Shown piece by piece: positions 12,450-24,107 of a DNA stretch of 64,000 bases; the first letter of the stretch is position 1, and every line of letters starts with the position of its first letter. The notes under the pieces were generated by a model, which saw nothing but the letters and a program-made list of their open reading frames with translations, was not told where the DNA came from and did not search any database. Source of the stretch: Harmonia axyridis (lineage: Eukaryota > Arthropoda > Insecta > Coleoptera > Coccinellidae); contig NC_059504.1 of the NCBI RefSeq assembly GCF_914767665.1, forward strand, positions 16,866,501 through 16,930,500. The letters are read 5' to 3'. Made by a program: the position numbers and the translations under genes.

Positions 12450-13440
12450 TTCTGAAAAGTTTACAGTCACAGTTCGCTCTACTAAAGCACTTTGCGTTAT
12501 ATTGAAGCATCTTATAGACCGACAAAGAATAACAGGTGACAAAATTTGAGCTGTTGGGACAAGTTAGTTATGTGAAGAATCGAAACCGTATCACTCAAGA
12601 ACAACTGAGAATATTGGTGTGTCAGCGCGTATTGTTGACAAAAATCCAGCTTTATCGATTCCTCGTCTATCTTGCGAATTAGGTATTCCAAAAACTACAT
12701 TACTACGTATTTTGCATAAGACTCAGGTTTTGAAGCATTTAAAGTTCAGTTAATTCAAGAAGACAATCCGGTCGATAACCAGCAACGTCATATCTTCGCT
12801 GATTTGGTCCTTGAAATGCATCAAAGATTTTCATTGGAAAATCATCTTCAGTGATGAGGCCTATTTTCAACTCGGTCACAACGTTAATGAGAAAAGAAGA
12901 ATTGTCGTATTTGGAGGTCGGAAAATCCAAGAATGATTGTTGAAGAGCCTCTCTTTACTCAACGTGTCACTGTTTAGTGAGTTTTTGGGCTGGTGGTTTG
13001 ATTTAATCTTACTCATTGGAAATTGAGGCCGGTTGCGGTGAATCAATTGCGCCACCAAGTTATTATTATCAATTTTTGTACGGAATCTGAAGATTTTCAT
13101 TTGTACGACCCTCATTTTTGAAAAAAAAAGAAGCTATGTGCCAAACAAGCAACGAAACAATCGCAGTTTTGCAAGAAAAGTTTCCAGAAGAGGGGACTAA
13201 AATTGGCCACCTATATCTGGTGAGTTACCACCTTTAGACTTTTTTCTTTAAGGCCACATGGAAGATCTATGCCAATGCTGCACAATCGATTCAAGACCTT
13301 AAGAATGGAATTCGTGAAGTTATCGACATACACATATGCAGTCGTAAATGTGCGAATTTGTCATGGAAAATTTCATGAAGAGAATCTGAAGCTGCATTGT
13401 TATGATAGCAACACTGTATAATTTCTAACATTTCTTATGT
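12450..13440 (+). mobile_element. Tc1/mariner-superfamily relic, DUF4817-type (family E)
   Basis: Broken frames give, in order, an N-terminal helix-turn-helix remnant, NPALSIPRLSCELGI followed by TTLLRILHKTQ, then KIIFSDEAYFQLG with the first catalytic Asp, then EFLGWWFDLI, then QRNNRSFARKVSRRG, and finally LPPLDFFL with the third catalytic Asp. This is the order of the DUF4817 plus DDE transposases common in insects. The second Asp region (usually WFQQDGA) is lost in a deletion near 13120. Many stops and frameshifts: dead. Other pieces of this family lie at 14081-14170, 18484-18725 and 47380-48540. Confidence 0.8.
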
Positions 13441-13498
13441 TATTTGTAGTCAGTAGGTTGATTCCATTTAATCTTGTAAATATACACACTTTAATAAT

Positions 13499-13990
13499 GT
13501 TTTTCTACATTCATGCAAAAAGCAAAACTTTATTGAACTATATTTAGTGGAAAAAGAAGTTCTTTATTGCACTAGTGCAATAAAGTTTTTATTGCACTCA
13601 TCTGTTACAGTTACCAACTACTAGTACGTTTACAGCAGTAATAAATCAAGAAGTGGATTTAAAAAGTACTTCACTACGAAATATTCATATTGAAAATTGC
13701 ACCAATTGTTCATTCACTTTCAACATTGAGGGTAAATAAAGTTTGAGTTAAATTGTTCGTAACGTAGGTATCAGTTCCTGTTCCAATGCAAATCGATATC
13801 AATAATAAAGTATTCAAGTTGCGCTTTTCATTTTCCTACACCTAGTGCCGCACCTCAATAAATCATTTTTTGCTTTTTGCATGAACGTAGAAAAAATGTT
13901 GTATGCAACTCGTGCAAAAATTGTTTATTGCACTCGACGTGGCTGTTAGGCCGAGTTGGACAACACGTCGAGTGCAATAAACATTCACTT
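13499..13990. repeat. palindrome-rich block with outer inverted repeats
   Basis: A 'ctacattcatgcaaaaagca' segment near 13505 recurs inverted near 13870-13893. Inside lie a perfect 22-bp palindrome (13563-13584, centred on ACTAGT) and a 20-bp stem with a 22-base loop (13922-13983) using the same 'TTTATTGCACT' end. The motif 'gagtgcaataaa' also occurs alone near 55755. No coding. It may be a foldback element, but no target duplication is seen. Confidence 0.6.
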
Positions 13991-14080
13991 TTTGCACTTG
14001 TTGCATGAATAACTATCATAAGTTGTTGAATTATTTCATCGAAATCAATGCCCATTTGTGAGTACGGAGAGAAATTCAAG

Positions 14081-14170
14081 AAGAATTCATGGACGACAAT
14101 TTCTGAACGTTGTTGTAACGTGTATCTTCCCATGATTGAATGGCGTAACCTACGGAACACAAATGTGCAA
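14081..14170 (-). mobile_element. family E transposon fragment, N-terminus
   Basis: Antisense reads LRHSIMGRYTLQQRSEIVV, the start of the DUF4817-type transposase. The preceding bases also match those upstream of the copy at 18484-18725, so untranslated leader is included. Coding similarity stops abruptly near 14081. Confidence 0.7.
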
Positions 14171-14452
14171 GAAATGTTTTTTATATTAAAATTAAACTTC
14201 TCATTGGAAAAACTTTAAGTTTCAGATATGAAAATTGTATTGTGATTCTCGTTTTTCTATTTCAAAGTCCTGATGCTTTTACTCTCTTCACTATTTCGTA
14301 ACAGGTTTTCAAATTTTCATTTGATCGAATCATTATTCCTTCAATTATTCAAAAAAATTCATAAGTGTAACTCAAGAATCATTGAATCGATATATTCAAC
14401 CCTAAAATAAGTCTCTACTATATTTCGTTCGAAATTTTTCATGTGAGAGAAT

Positions 14453-14668
14453 TTACTTTGATCTCGTATTTTTCATAGGCTAGTCTAATCCACTGAAGAC
14501 CATTCTCAGCCCAAAATTCAGTAGTTCAAACCATTTAAGGCAACATTTTTCGTGAACACGCTGACCGGCTAGCCGGACAGAATTGACTTTGATCTCGAAT
14601 TCTTCATTGGCGTGTCTAACCCATATAAGACCACTCTCAGCCCAAACTTCGATCATTCAACCCATTTT
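14453..14668. repeat. degenerate direct duplication, ~128 bp offset
   Basis: Two adjacent units share 'tttgatctcg', 'ttcat', 'gaccattctcagcccaaa' (with one change) and 'ttcaaaccat'. Second-unit landmarks lie about 128 bases after the first. Not related to the transposons recognised elsewhere in the window. Confidence 0.65.
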
Positions 14669-15211
14669 GGGCGAAATGATAGATCGCTGTTTCCCTCCTG
14701 GAGCAAGCGAGCAAAAACTCCGCTTCGGGAACTGAGATAAACATGAAAATTAGATGTCAAGTTCACGATGGAATTCAGGAGGCCGTTAAATAATTCGGGG
14801 AGATGTGCATGGAGTGTTTCAGCAACGAAAATGGAAAATAATTCGATAAGTTACACGCAGGCTGGCCTGGAGGCAGAAAGCCCACAAAGACTAACAAAAG
14901 TGGAAGGGAAATAAGTTTCTACGTGGTCGGAAAATTTGTACGATGCTGTTGGAAGTTGTAACTGTCATTCGCAATTCCTTGTTGCAAGCTTTCACTTCTT
15001 GACGTTCGACGATATTTCGAGGTAGACTATTCATTTAGGAAGGTTGAGTCTACTTTGGGCTTGTTAGTGTGGAACTGTGATCTCTTAATGGATACTGAAT
15101 TTTGGAGCAGAATTCTAAGAATTGCAAAAGTGAATTTTGTCACTTTCTGGATATGCATACTTTCGGCCAATCATTCGACACCAGTAATTTCAATGGAAAC
15201 ATTTCATAATA
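14669..15211. other. unassigned, mildly GC-richer
   Basis: No gene is seen. The stretch 14690-14960 is less AT-rich than average and has no internal repeats, so it may be single-copy DNA. Confidence 0.4.
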
Positions 15212-15714
15212 ACAGGCCAACTGAAAAGTCCCCGGTCTACCATAGTAAAAGACATTTTTTTAGCAAAATCCGATTTTATTATTATTCAACATAGTTGCTT
15301 CCGAGGGCGATACAGCGATAATAGCGATCTTCCAACTTTTCGATACCATGTTTGTTGTACGATTTGTCTTTCACTTCAAAATAAGCCCCAGTTTTGGCAA
15401 TTACTTCATCATTGGCGCTAAATTTCTTTCTAGCGGGCATTTTTTGGTGGTCTCAGATAAGGAGAAAGCCAAGATTTTGCTTCAACTGTATTTTTTTCCT
15501 TCAAAAAGCAATATTTTATCAGCACATGAAATTCTTTTTTCAAATAACAAAAGTATAGCTACACTCACAACGCAATATCTCACAAACTAATAGTCGAACT
15601 GCTGTCAAATTTTGGCACGTATCGTTTGTAGGTTGGTACTAACTAAAAATCATATGTATTTAATACTAGCACCGCCATTTGTGCATCAGACCGGGGACTT
15701 TTCAATTGGCCTGA
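15212..15714 (-). mobile_element. internally deleted mariner (family B) MITE, 503 bp
   Basis: Ends are ACAGGCCAACTGAAAAGTCC and, inverted at the right, the matching ...GGACTTTTCAATTGGCCTG, about 28 bp each and flanked by TA. Between 15280 and 15440 the antisense keeps the C-terminal end of a mariner transposase (the 'RYNRCIALEG' region followed by acidic EEVIA-type codons). The rest of the coding region is gone, so this is a non-autonomous derivative. Confidence 0.85.
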
Positions 15715-17120
15715 TATGTTGCATCAGAGGAGATCGAATAAAAAGTTTTGATTATTGTGAGCCAAATATTAGTGTGTGAATAACATTGGAATCATTTTTC
15801 TCTAAAACAGTACGTCTTATAGCGGATTTCATTATCCGTAGGTTAGGGGCGACTATGGACACAGTACCACTGAAAACTACACCACTGAAGCATTGCAGGA
15901 ACTCAACAAAAACATGAAAATAATGAATATTCCCTGAGTACAATGTCATCAGAAATTCAAACGGTTATTATCCCAACTTGTTAAGAATTTAAAAAATAAA
16001 TTAAAAAAAGAATTTAGCCTGTGCCCACGAAAGGAATCGGGAAATTTTACTTGAAAGAACTAAGAGGTTTTTTCACTTCACATTTTTTCATCACTAAGTT
16101 TAGTTATTTAAAATGTATAAAATCTGAAGCGACTACTGTGTAGCGAAACAATTGTTATTTCCATAATAAAATACGTATGGATTTCCAACGAACAAGTCAA
16201 TCAAATACTGAAAATTGATGGAAGGCGTATTGTTTATTTTCTATAGTTGCTCAGAAATTTCCATGTAAGGTATACATATCGGCAAATTAGACCAACTAAA
16301 ACCTTAACAATCATCTTAAAATAAAGACGAGTTCATCTTGAAATGAATAGATATGCAGACTAACTGAAGAATCTCAATTTTTTCTCCCGAAATATCTCTC
16401 CATCATATTTTTCTGCCGACAAAGTTCAAAAAAGAAACCCTTATTTTATTATTCTTCTGTTCTGAATCGAGTTGTGTACTCGTCCACTGCTTTTTCATCA
16501 TCTCTCAATTATGCACCAGAACTGAGACAGTATCAATTATTCATTCCTTGATTATACAAACTTGACAAATGGTAATTCTCGAATAATCAAGACAAGGCAT
16601 CCGTCTATCTATCTCTCAACGCGGAACAGTAGCAAAAACCTTCTTTGTCGTCATTTTAGTCATCCAGCGAAACACACAAATTAATTCAATCGATCCGTTA
16701 TTATCACTTCATCATTGAAAATAGCGGTTGACTCATCCATATCTGAATGTTTTGGTGATTAACGATTAACGCAAAATTCTAAGTAGATTGGAGCGATAAA
16801 ATAACTGTACCGATCAGGAATTCATTCTATTGACTTTATTGTATTGACCTTGACAATTTGACTACTTCGTATTACGCACAGGAAATACCCGAAAGTGATT
16901 TGTTTTGGTTTTCGCAACGCCGAAGATAAGTCGTAGGTTTATATTCCGATAAGGTTAAGCTTGAATGGATCAAATTTAATTGGGTTTTCGTTATTATTTT
17001 TATTGCGATATGCATTTTACGATTGTCTTTTTATGTATCAGGAGTAGAGTATTATGTAGTTAATTTTCAACAGTTTTTTTCGTAATGAAGATTGTACTTC
17101 TTATTTCACCAGCAAATATA
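15715..17120. other. unassigned AT-rich sequence
   Basis: No supported gene and no element ends. Short open frames on both strands have AT-rich random composition. Confidence 0.4.
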
Positions 17121-18472
17121 CACTAATGAGCAGAAAAAACGGGCCACTTGATCAGTAAACTTTCTTGCTTAAAATTTTTGCGAGAATCATGAAGTTTTTG
17201 AAATGGTAGAGAATAGAGAATTGCCTGAAGAAAAATGAAACTTTTATTCGATTTGTATCAAAATAATACGTTTTTTTTTGAAAAATCAAAAACTGCAAAA
17301 TTGAAAGAATAATCGTAACTGTAAAAATGTCAGTATCAGTATGATGTATGACCACCCCTAGCTCTGATTACAGCTCCCAAACGTCTTCACATGCTCGTGA
17401 TGAGCCTTCGAATATTCTCTTATAGAATATTCTCCCATTCATGATGAAGGGCTTCACGGAGCTCTTGTAAATTATTGGACGATAAAGCTATAGTTTTGAC
17501 TCACCTTCCCAGTTGGTTCCATAGATGCTCGATGGGATTCAAGTCAGTACTTCGTGGTGGCCAGTTGAACCTTGAAATTCCAACTTCATTTATGTACGCT
17601 GTCACTATTCGAGCAGCATTGTTATGCATAAAATTCCCTACTCTCCCAGAAATGGTATATAAGGTACAACACAGGCCATAAGAATCTTCTCTATGTACCT
17701 TACTGCTGTTGAAGATCCATCATAAAAACCAACTCTGAGCAGGCCTTCTAAGGACACACCTCCCCAGGCCATTACAGATCCCGAATGGAACTCGCTCCTT
17801 TATACAGGCATAGGCGTATCTTTGTCTTGGACGTCTATAAACGCGTCTACGACCATCAGCCCCTCGAATGCTGAATCTGGATTCATAAGATAAAAATACC
17901 TGGACCCACTGAGCTTCTAACCAGTTAATGTGGTCTCGTGCAAATTGTAGATGTGCAATTCGATGCTCTCTCAGAAATTCTGGACCTGTCGTAGGTCTGT
18001 ATGTTCGTAATTTCGATTCTGAGAGATATCGTCCCACGGTCTCACTTACGTTTACTTGACGTACCTCCTTCAATCGATTTCCATTTTCAACAGCAGTAGG
18101 ATAGTGATTTCGAAGACTTGTGGAAACCATGAATCTGTCATCCCTCAACCATGTGCACTGACTTTTTCCAGATCCAGGTCTTCTGGTCAGCCTGCCTGCC
18201 TTCTGATGTCGTCTCAATATTCTTTGGACTGTAGATAGGCTAACATTTATTCTTCTAGCAACAGATCTCTGGCTCGGCCCATTTTCAATAAGTGCCACTA
18301 TTCTCGCACAATCTTCAATTGCAAAACTCATTTTATGAAATTGTTTCTTTATGAGAGTGGAAAACAAACTTCAATGACCAAAGTTAGCCGCAGCGGATAA
18401 GCGATGAATTTATCGGGAAGAATTATTCGAAAATGGTTTTTTTATCAAGGTTTTTAGCCCATATGTCTACAT
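17121..18472 (-). mobile_element. Tc1-like transposon, nearly full length but dead
   Basis: About 1.35 kb, the usual Tc1 length. The antisense holds the whole transposase order: paired helix-turn-helix N-terminus, FLSYESRF around the first catalytic position, then after frameshifts DLNPIEHLWNQLGR and the C-terminal RRLGAVIRARGGHTSY. The left end (near CACTAATGAGCAGAAAAAAC) and the right end near 18465 match only weakly as inverted repeats. A truncated second copy lies at 22425-22811 and matches the left 390 bases. Confidence 0.85.
17720..18331 (-). pseudogene. Tc1-like transposase, N-terminal two thirds
   Basis: Tc1 transposases bind the inverted repeats and cut DNA with a DDE/D site. The likely start is the Met at 18331 (MSFAIEDCARIVALIENG); an in-frame Met 12 codons upstream at 18367 is less likely. 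Two helix-turn-helix motifs are visible: residues ~18-40 (QRSVARRINVSLSTVQRIL) and a second one around 85-130 with the TVGRYLSESKLRT segment. The first catalytic residue, normally Asp in FSDESRF, is Tyr here (LSYESRF). The frame stops after a further ~60 residues, and the DD34E part continues only through frameshifts down to 17350. Non-functional. Confidence 0.85.
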
Positions 18473-18483
18473 TTGGCGCATAT

Positions 18484-18725
18484 TTAGAATCTCCAATGAT
18501 TTTCAATTTTTCCAAGTGCTGAGCAGTGCTTGGTACCAATATGACGAATAGTGAATGTACTCATATTAACTGAATTATATCGTTCATGAATTCTTCTCAA
18601 ATTTCTACCAGTATTCACAAATGAGCACCGACTTCGATTAAACATTCTAACAATTTCTAAACGTTGTTGAAGCGTGGATATATTCATGATTGAATAGTAT
18701 AACAAACTGAACATAAATGACTAGA
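18484..18725 (-). mobile_element. family E transposon fragment, N-terminal domain
   Basis: Reads STLQQRLEIVRMFNRSRCSF then NTGRNLRRIHERYNS: the DUF4817-type helix-turn-helix start. It lies 12 bases from the right end of the Tc1-like element. The homology includes the leader before the Met, shared with 14081-14170. No DDE domain. Confidence 0.75.
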
Positions 18726-19404
18726 AATGCCAAAAAAATAATTATTTATTCCATTATGCCATTTATAAATCAAGTTATATCCTTTATTGCGCCGATGGAT
18801 TGAATTGAAATTGAATACGTGGAAAAATTGTTCATAGAGGCTAATGTTCTATAGTGCCGACTCGAGAAATTTCCTACTAATTATTGGGTGGATTTCACGC
18901 ATGATTGAGTTCATCCTCAGTAATTCAGCTTCAAACCTACTCTAATTAATTAATACACATTGAGATTAATACGGTTCTCAATTTACATACGAAGTGACAT
19001 GCCATGGAAACAGAATTACGTAATATTTTCAACACGAAGATATTCATCACTCTTTAATGTAATAGTTTATTGAAGAAAACGTAAAAGCGTATAAAAATGA
19101 AAAATTCATCCTTGGAGAGTCGGTTTTATCACCTTGCGATATATGCCGTTATATACATATCCGCATAAGATCGTGTAAAAAGAATATTCTGCATACAAAT
19201 TTGATTCTTTCGAATGAAACTGTTATTCTCGTTGAAATTTATAACTTTTAAAAAATGAATACTGCCACTTTTTTCCAGGAACTCGACGAAAATTTCGTTG
19301 TCTTTTTGGGTATCTTGGCATTTCTCCGCTCCTCTGTGGAAATATCCGGAAAAATTTGTAACAAAACAGTTTTTATAGGATTCGTATAATTTGATTATAA
19401 CACT
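18726..19404. other. unassigned AT-rich sequence
   Basis: Nothing coding or repeated recognised. Confidence 0.4.
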
Positions 19405-20060
19405 TCACTCAATAAGTCTCGAAATAATCAGAAAAAATACATTTTTCCTTAACAATTTCACTTCATTCGCCTACTTAGTACCCTTCAAGAGAAATTCATG
19501 TAGTCCAATGCCCCTCTAAGTCTTTAGTACCTTTTATGTAGGAAGATTCGTCTTTGCTTTCGAAAAAGGCTTCAACCTAGGCAATCACTTCTTTATTAGA
19601 GCCAAATATCTTTCCTTGGAGCATTCTTTCGAGGTCTGCAAAAAGCCAAAAATCACTGAGAGCCAGATCTGAAGAATAAACTGGATGATCAAGCTGTTGG
19701 AAACGCAAGTTGACCATGGTTCGATCGATTTGTAACAAGAAACATCATCTTGATAAAAGAGAATTTTTTCTTTTGTATTTGAGGACATGTTTTCTCAATT
19801 TCTTCACTCAATCGATTCGATTACATTAGGTTATATTCTTTTTTGATGTTTAAACCTTTGTCAAGATAGTCAATGAAGAATAAATATACCATGCACGACC
19901 CAAAATATGGACACCATAACCTTGCCAGCTGAATTAGTGTTTTTGTCTACTCTGGATGGCCTTCACTGACTGCTTTTCACCCAGCTTATGCTATCTTCGA
20001 CTTATTGTTTTGTATTGAGTGACGTGTTAGTTGCAACCTCCGATTCTCAAATAAATGATG
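19405..20060 (-). mobile_element. mariner family C relic
   Basis: The left end 'actcaataagtct' resembles the family C terminal repeat at 29264 and 31245. Antisense pieces read LARLWCPYFGSCMVYL, LFFIDYLDKGLNIKKEYNL, then KFSFIKMMFLVTNRS (second catalytic region, Asp replaced), then FLAFCRPRKNAPRKDIW. The N-terminal domain is missing, and stops and shifts are frequent. Confidence 0.75.
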
Positions 20061-20840
20061 TCTTCTGTCTTGCAAGTTAATAAATTCCCACTAAGAAATG
20101 GACCGAATAAAATGTATCAAACCACAGTAGAGAAATGCACCACATGATTCTTCTCATAACATCTTGTCGATTAGTGCAGATCTCATAGAATACACTTCAT
20201 CACCTTATTCATAAAAAATGATTATGCTTATACATGCAAAATGAAGAAAATTCTTCAGCTCGCATTCATAATAATCCGAGTAAAACCTTTCACTTATAGA
20301 GTATATGCATTTCCTTCACAACGCTTCTTCTCACTCTAAATATGAAGGATATTCTTCAATAATTTTTGTGTGCTCAGTAGCAGACTCAGTTGTAGCGTTG
20401 ACATAGATTGTGGAATCAGAGAGATTAAACACTACAAGCAGATTTTACAGTGGTAATAGTACAAGATTGTGGTTTTTCTCTTCTCACGTAGTTGAAGCTT
20501 CACTCATTCTATGCTGAGTAGATCTATAATAATCAATATCAATGGGCATTGTGCCTCCGATTTTTTGCAGTTGTAGGATTAATGTTGACTTCCATTTCCT
20601 TCAGTATATTTTTTCCCATTCCAACAGTTTGATTGCTTTTTTCAACTCAGTATTTCTTTAACCTTTCTTCAAAGTTGTTTATCTTCTTAAAAAACCTTTC
20701 TCTTTCAGTGCTTCACCACATGTCACCTCCATCTTTCTGCTAGCATTTCTAATAGCTTCTTCTTTTCTGGATTACATTTTTAATACATTTGCAATTACAT
20801 CTTATGAACTGAAGGTCGATTGTTCAAGTTCAACTTTCTG
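20061..20840. other. unassigned AT-rich sequence
   Basis: No gene; local pyrimidine-rich runs on the + strand (20600-20770). Confidence 0.4.
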
Positions 20841-21191
20841 TACAGGGTGTCCCAAATTCGATGCTCACTGGAAGCATCTCGTCAACTATAAGACTTAGCT
20901 TCTATATTCTTAAATAATTTCAATGATCTGTAATGGGAATCATAAAAATTACTGAAAAAAAGTTTTAGAATTTTTCGAATATCTCGAACAGAAACTAAGA
21001 CATAGCGAAATATGTGAAACAGTAATTTTTCAGAAACGCCCTTTAACTATGAAACTAATCAAGATTGTTCATGATCTGTTTTTTGTTATCTTATTATTCC
21101 TAAAAAACAGATCGGGTGTTCTTGAAGATTTCTTCTTCAAGTCTTATAGTTTCGAGATTTTCAGTGAGCATCGAATTTGGGACACCTTGTA
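20841..21191. mobile_element. MITE with ACAGGGTGTCCC-type inverted ends, 350 bp
   Basis: Begins TACAGGGTGTCCCAAATTCG and ends with the near-perfect inverse, about 28 bp including 'atgctcactg'. A TA stands at both ends. The interior has further weak inversion ('aagacttag' against 'caagtctta') and is non-coding. Confidence 0.85.
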
Positions 21192-21430
21192 CAGTGCATC
21201 CCATTTTGGGTGAGACAGCTAGGTTTCTCGCTTGTTGTTTAAGATAGAGCCTTGCGGTTTTCACGTTCCTGTCCTACTTTTTCGTGAAACTCAAGTTGGT
21301 CTAATCAGATTTTGCATAACTGTTTCCGTTCAAGAGATACAGGGTGATTTTGGAAATTGATACTTTTCGGACCCCTCCTTTATCTCCGAAGTTATTAGAA
21401 ATAATGCTGAGGTAAAAAATATGTTGGAAC
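21191..21430. mobile_element. single arm of foldback element F
   Basis: It starts ACAGTGCATCCCATTTTGGG, directly at the end of the preceding MITE, sharing its TA. About 230 bases match the first part of the left arm of the 1.18-kb foldback at 55779-56954 with very few changes. After 'aataatgctgaggtaaaaa' similarity ends, so the centre and second arm are missing. A solo arm suggests deletion between arms or an abortive event. Confidence 0.85.
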
Positions 21431-22424
21431 CTGCCGGAGCACATACAAGCGATACATATTCTTGAAGGATTATGATCCTTATCATTATGGATACGAAAAG
21501 AAGGAAATGCTTATACTCCTCCCTTTTTCTTCATCTCAAAACATTATAGTTTTTCCTTATATTTACTAATAAGCATGCATATTCTCCAATTTTATGAATA
21601 CGGCTAAATGCTTCCGTAAATATTTTGTTTTCATGTTAATTTCGAAACTGCATATTCGATATGATACAGATAGAAAATTAGAATGAAGTTTAACAATTTC
21701 AAGCCTCGTGCAAAATTTCATGATGATGACTTAATCTGAACCATAGAAAATTCAGAAAGAATATCGAAAAAAAATTACCCAATATTTTCGTGACCACAAA
21801 ACCGATGGAGTGAAGGAATAGGAAGTATAGTACCACAACCATCAGCAGACTGCTAGAATTCTTCGAAATAATACGGTGTGAACACTCAATAGTACCGATT
21901 CCTCATAACACCTCGATCGTATATGAGTTCATCGTTTGTTCGCGAACGTTCCAAGAATTCAAATCACGCCTTCCGCGTAAACCGAGTCGAAAAACTTCAA
22001 CAGTCATCGCATCCACCCAGAAAGATCTAAAATAACGAATAGCGCGAAATCTACGTGTAGAATTCCAAGTCGAAAACCGTACGGTGCAAGGATGATGTGC
22101 TTTCTTTGCGAATAAAATGACGTTGTTAAGGTTTGCCGGATATCCGCGGATTCGGATTACCGCGCTGGGCGTACAGAACGCATACGTAAACAGGAATGTT
22201 CTTGATTCCGTAATATGCCATTCTTATGGAAATTCCATCATCCCAAAAAGAACGTTATGTGGCACAAAACAAAATCAAGATAATCCGGTATCCGCAACGT
22301 TGATCTGGAGATTCTAGCCGGAGAGAAAGGTACGAGGACGGGCCGACAAGTGATCGGAATAAGAATTAAGTGGGGGGGATTCATAGAGAGAGAGAGAGAT
22401 GAGAGTAAAAAGTTTTCGAGTTCA
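21431..22424. other. unassigned; CpG-richer island 21950-22380
   Basis: Around 22080-22340 CpG is frequent and a 66-codon + frame is open (22117-22317), but it has no splice context and no motif I recognise. A GA microsatellite of about 14 bases (22386-22400) sits at its right edge. Confidence 0.4.
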
Positions 22425-22811
22425 CGGTGAACATAAGACGGGTCACTTGATCCTGTTGATCTACCTTTCTTACTTAAAATTTTTTAAGAAATTCATGCGA
22501 ATCTGAAATGGTAAGGAAAAGGGAATTGCCCAAAGAAAATTTGAACTATCTACTCAACTTGTAGTGAAATAAAAAGCTTTTTTTGTAGAAATCAAAAACG
22601 TCAAAATCGAAAAAATTGTTGTAACTGTAAAAATTTCAGTATCAGTATGACGTGTGACCTCCCCTAGCTCTGATTTCAGTTTCCTAACGTCTTCACCTAG
22701 TCGTGAACATTCTCTTGTGGAATTTTCTCTTGTGGAATATTCTCTTGTGGAATATTATCTTGTGGAATATTCTCTCATTCATGACGAAGGGCTTCACGGA
22801 GCTCTTGTACA
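22425..22811 (-). mobile_element. truncated second copy of the Tc1-like element
   Basis: Matches 17121-17480 base for base in order: terminal 'gggtcacttgatc', then the C-terminal codons for VIRARGGHTSY (antisense), then the 'gggcttcacggagctcttgta' segment. It is cut exactly where mariner A begins at 22812, and the missing part does not reappear beyond that mariner. An internal 15-bp sequence is expanded to four units at 22709-22768. Confidence 0.85.
22709..22768. repeat. 15-bp minisatellite, four units
   Basis: Consensus ATTCTCTTGTGGAAT, four tandem units with one change each in two of them. The homologous Tc1 copy at 17121-18472 has only about one and a half units, so this is a local expansion. 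Confidence 0.9.
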
Positions 22812-24107
22812 TAGGCGGACAACTTTACTTCCGCCGTTTTTTTTTCCGAAATTCGGGGCTTTATTGTAAAAAACTAGTTATACATTTATTAGTCAAAGTA
22901 GTCCATCGCTGGCCGCATCTTTTGAGGCGATCCAGGAATCAATCAATTTTTTTACTTCCTAATAAGGTCGGAACTGCTGGTCAGCCAGGCCCTGTTTCAT
23001 TGATCGAAACAAGTGATAGTCCGATGGAGCAACGTCTGGAGATTACGGCGGGTGGGGTAAGATTTCCAATTTCAACGTTGTAAAATCCTTTGTCATGTCT
23101 CTCGTTGTATTGCGGCCGTTTGTCTTTCAATGCTCGGCTTGAATGCATTAATTGCGTTCGATAACAATCTCCTGTAATTATTTCAGTCAGTTTTAACAAC
23201 TTATAATACACCACACCGAGCTTTTCCCACCAAATACTGAGCATGACCTTGGAACCGTGAATATTCGATTTGGCCGCCGACGTGAAAGCATGGCCGGGAT
23301 ATCCTCATGATTTTCTGCGCTTGGGATTATCGTAATGAACCTATTTTTCGTCTCCAGTCACAATGCGATGCACAAATTTTTTCCGTGTATGCCTTACAAG
23401 CAGCTGTACACAAGCAAACAAACGCCGTTCAACATCTCTTCGCTTCAATTCGTACGGCACCCTATTTTTTTGTTTCTATGCCTTTCGCATCGTTTCGAAT
23501 GTCTTGTTGTGTCACTCAATGTCACTTTAATGCTATTGCATTTATTGCTTTCGATAACGATCACCTGTGATTGTTTCAGTCGGTTTTATCAACTCATCAT
23601 ACACTACGCCGAACTGGTCCCACCAAATTCCTTGTTTGAAATGACTTGTTGCGTCACTCCGAATGATCCTGCCAATTTTTGTTGCGTTTGACACGAGTCT
23701 TGATCTAGTATTGCCTCCAATTCTGAATCTTCGAAAACCTTCAATGCTGGTCTTCGACGTCAAAATCACCGTTCTTGGAGCGTTGAAACCATTCAAGCCA
23801 CGTTCTTTGACTAATAGGGGCCTCACCATAGGTATTTGAGCGCATTCGATGAGCATCGGCCGCAGATTTCTTCATATTAAAGCAGAAAATTAAAACCTCC
23901 CGCAAATGACGAGAATTTGTCTTGTAAGCTGACATGTTTTTACGAGAATAACTTAATGATGCAAACACAAATCAACTAATATTTCAATGCTGTTATGTTT
24001 ACAAATACCTAAGCTTATTGTATGACATCTACGATCTATTTATTTCGACTACCATTTACCGCTACAGCCATCTAATGCGAAACGGCGGAAGCAAAGTTGT
24101 ACACCTA
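22812..24107 (-). mobile_element. mariner family A, near full length, rearranged
   Basis: 1296 bp between inverted ends 'taggcggacaactttacttc' and 'gaagcaaagttgtacaccta', each with TA. Antisense pieces of the transposase are recognisable: MSAYKTNSRHLREVLIFCFN at the N-terminus, TRLVSNATKIGRII in the linker, KLGVVYYKLLKLTEIITGDC in the core. Two faults stand out: a deletion near 23084 that takes out the second catalytic region, and a second copy of the core segment (23530-23630 repeats 23145-23232) pasted into the place of the first catalytic domain region. It cannot encode transposase. Confidence 0.85.

Noticed and set aside
12208..12525. 105-codon antisense frame
   Set aside because: It overlaps the start of the family E transposon on the opposite strand and shows no motif.
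22117..22317. 66-codon frame in a CpG-rich island as a host exon
   Set aside because: No acceptor or donor of good quality and no recognisable domain.
22703..23083. 126-codon + frame
   Set aside because: It is a product of the 15-bp expansion and antisense mariner sequence.
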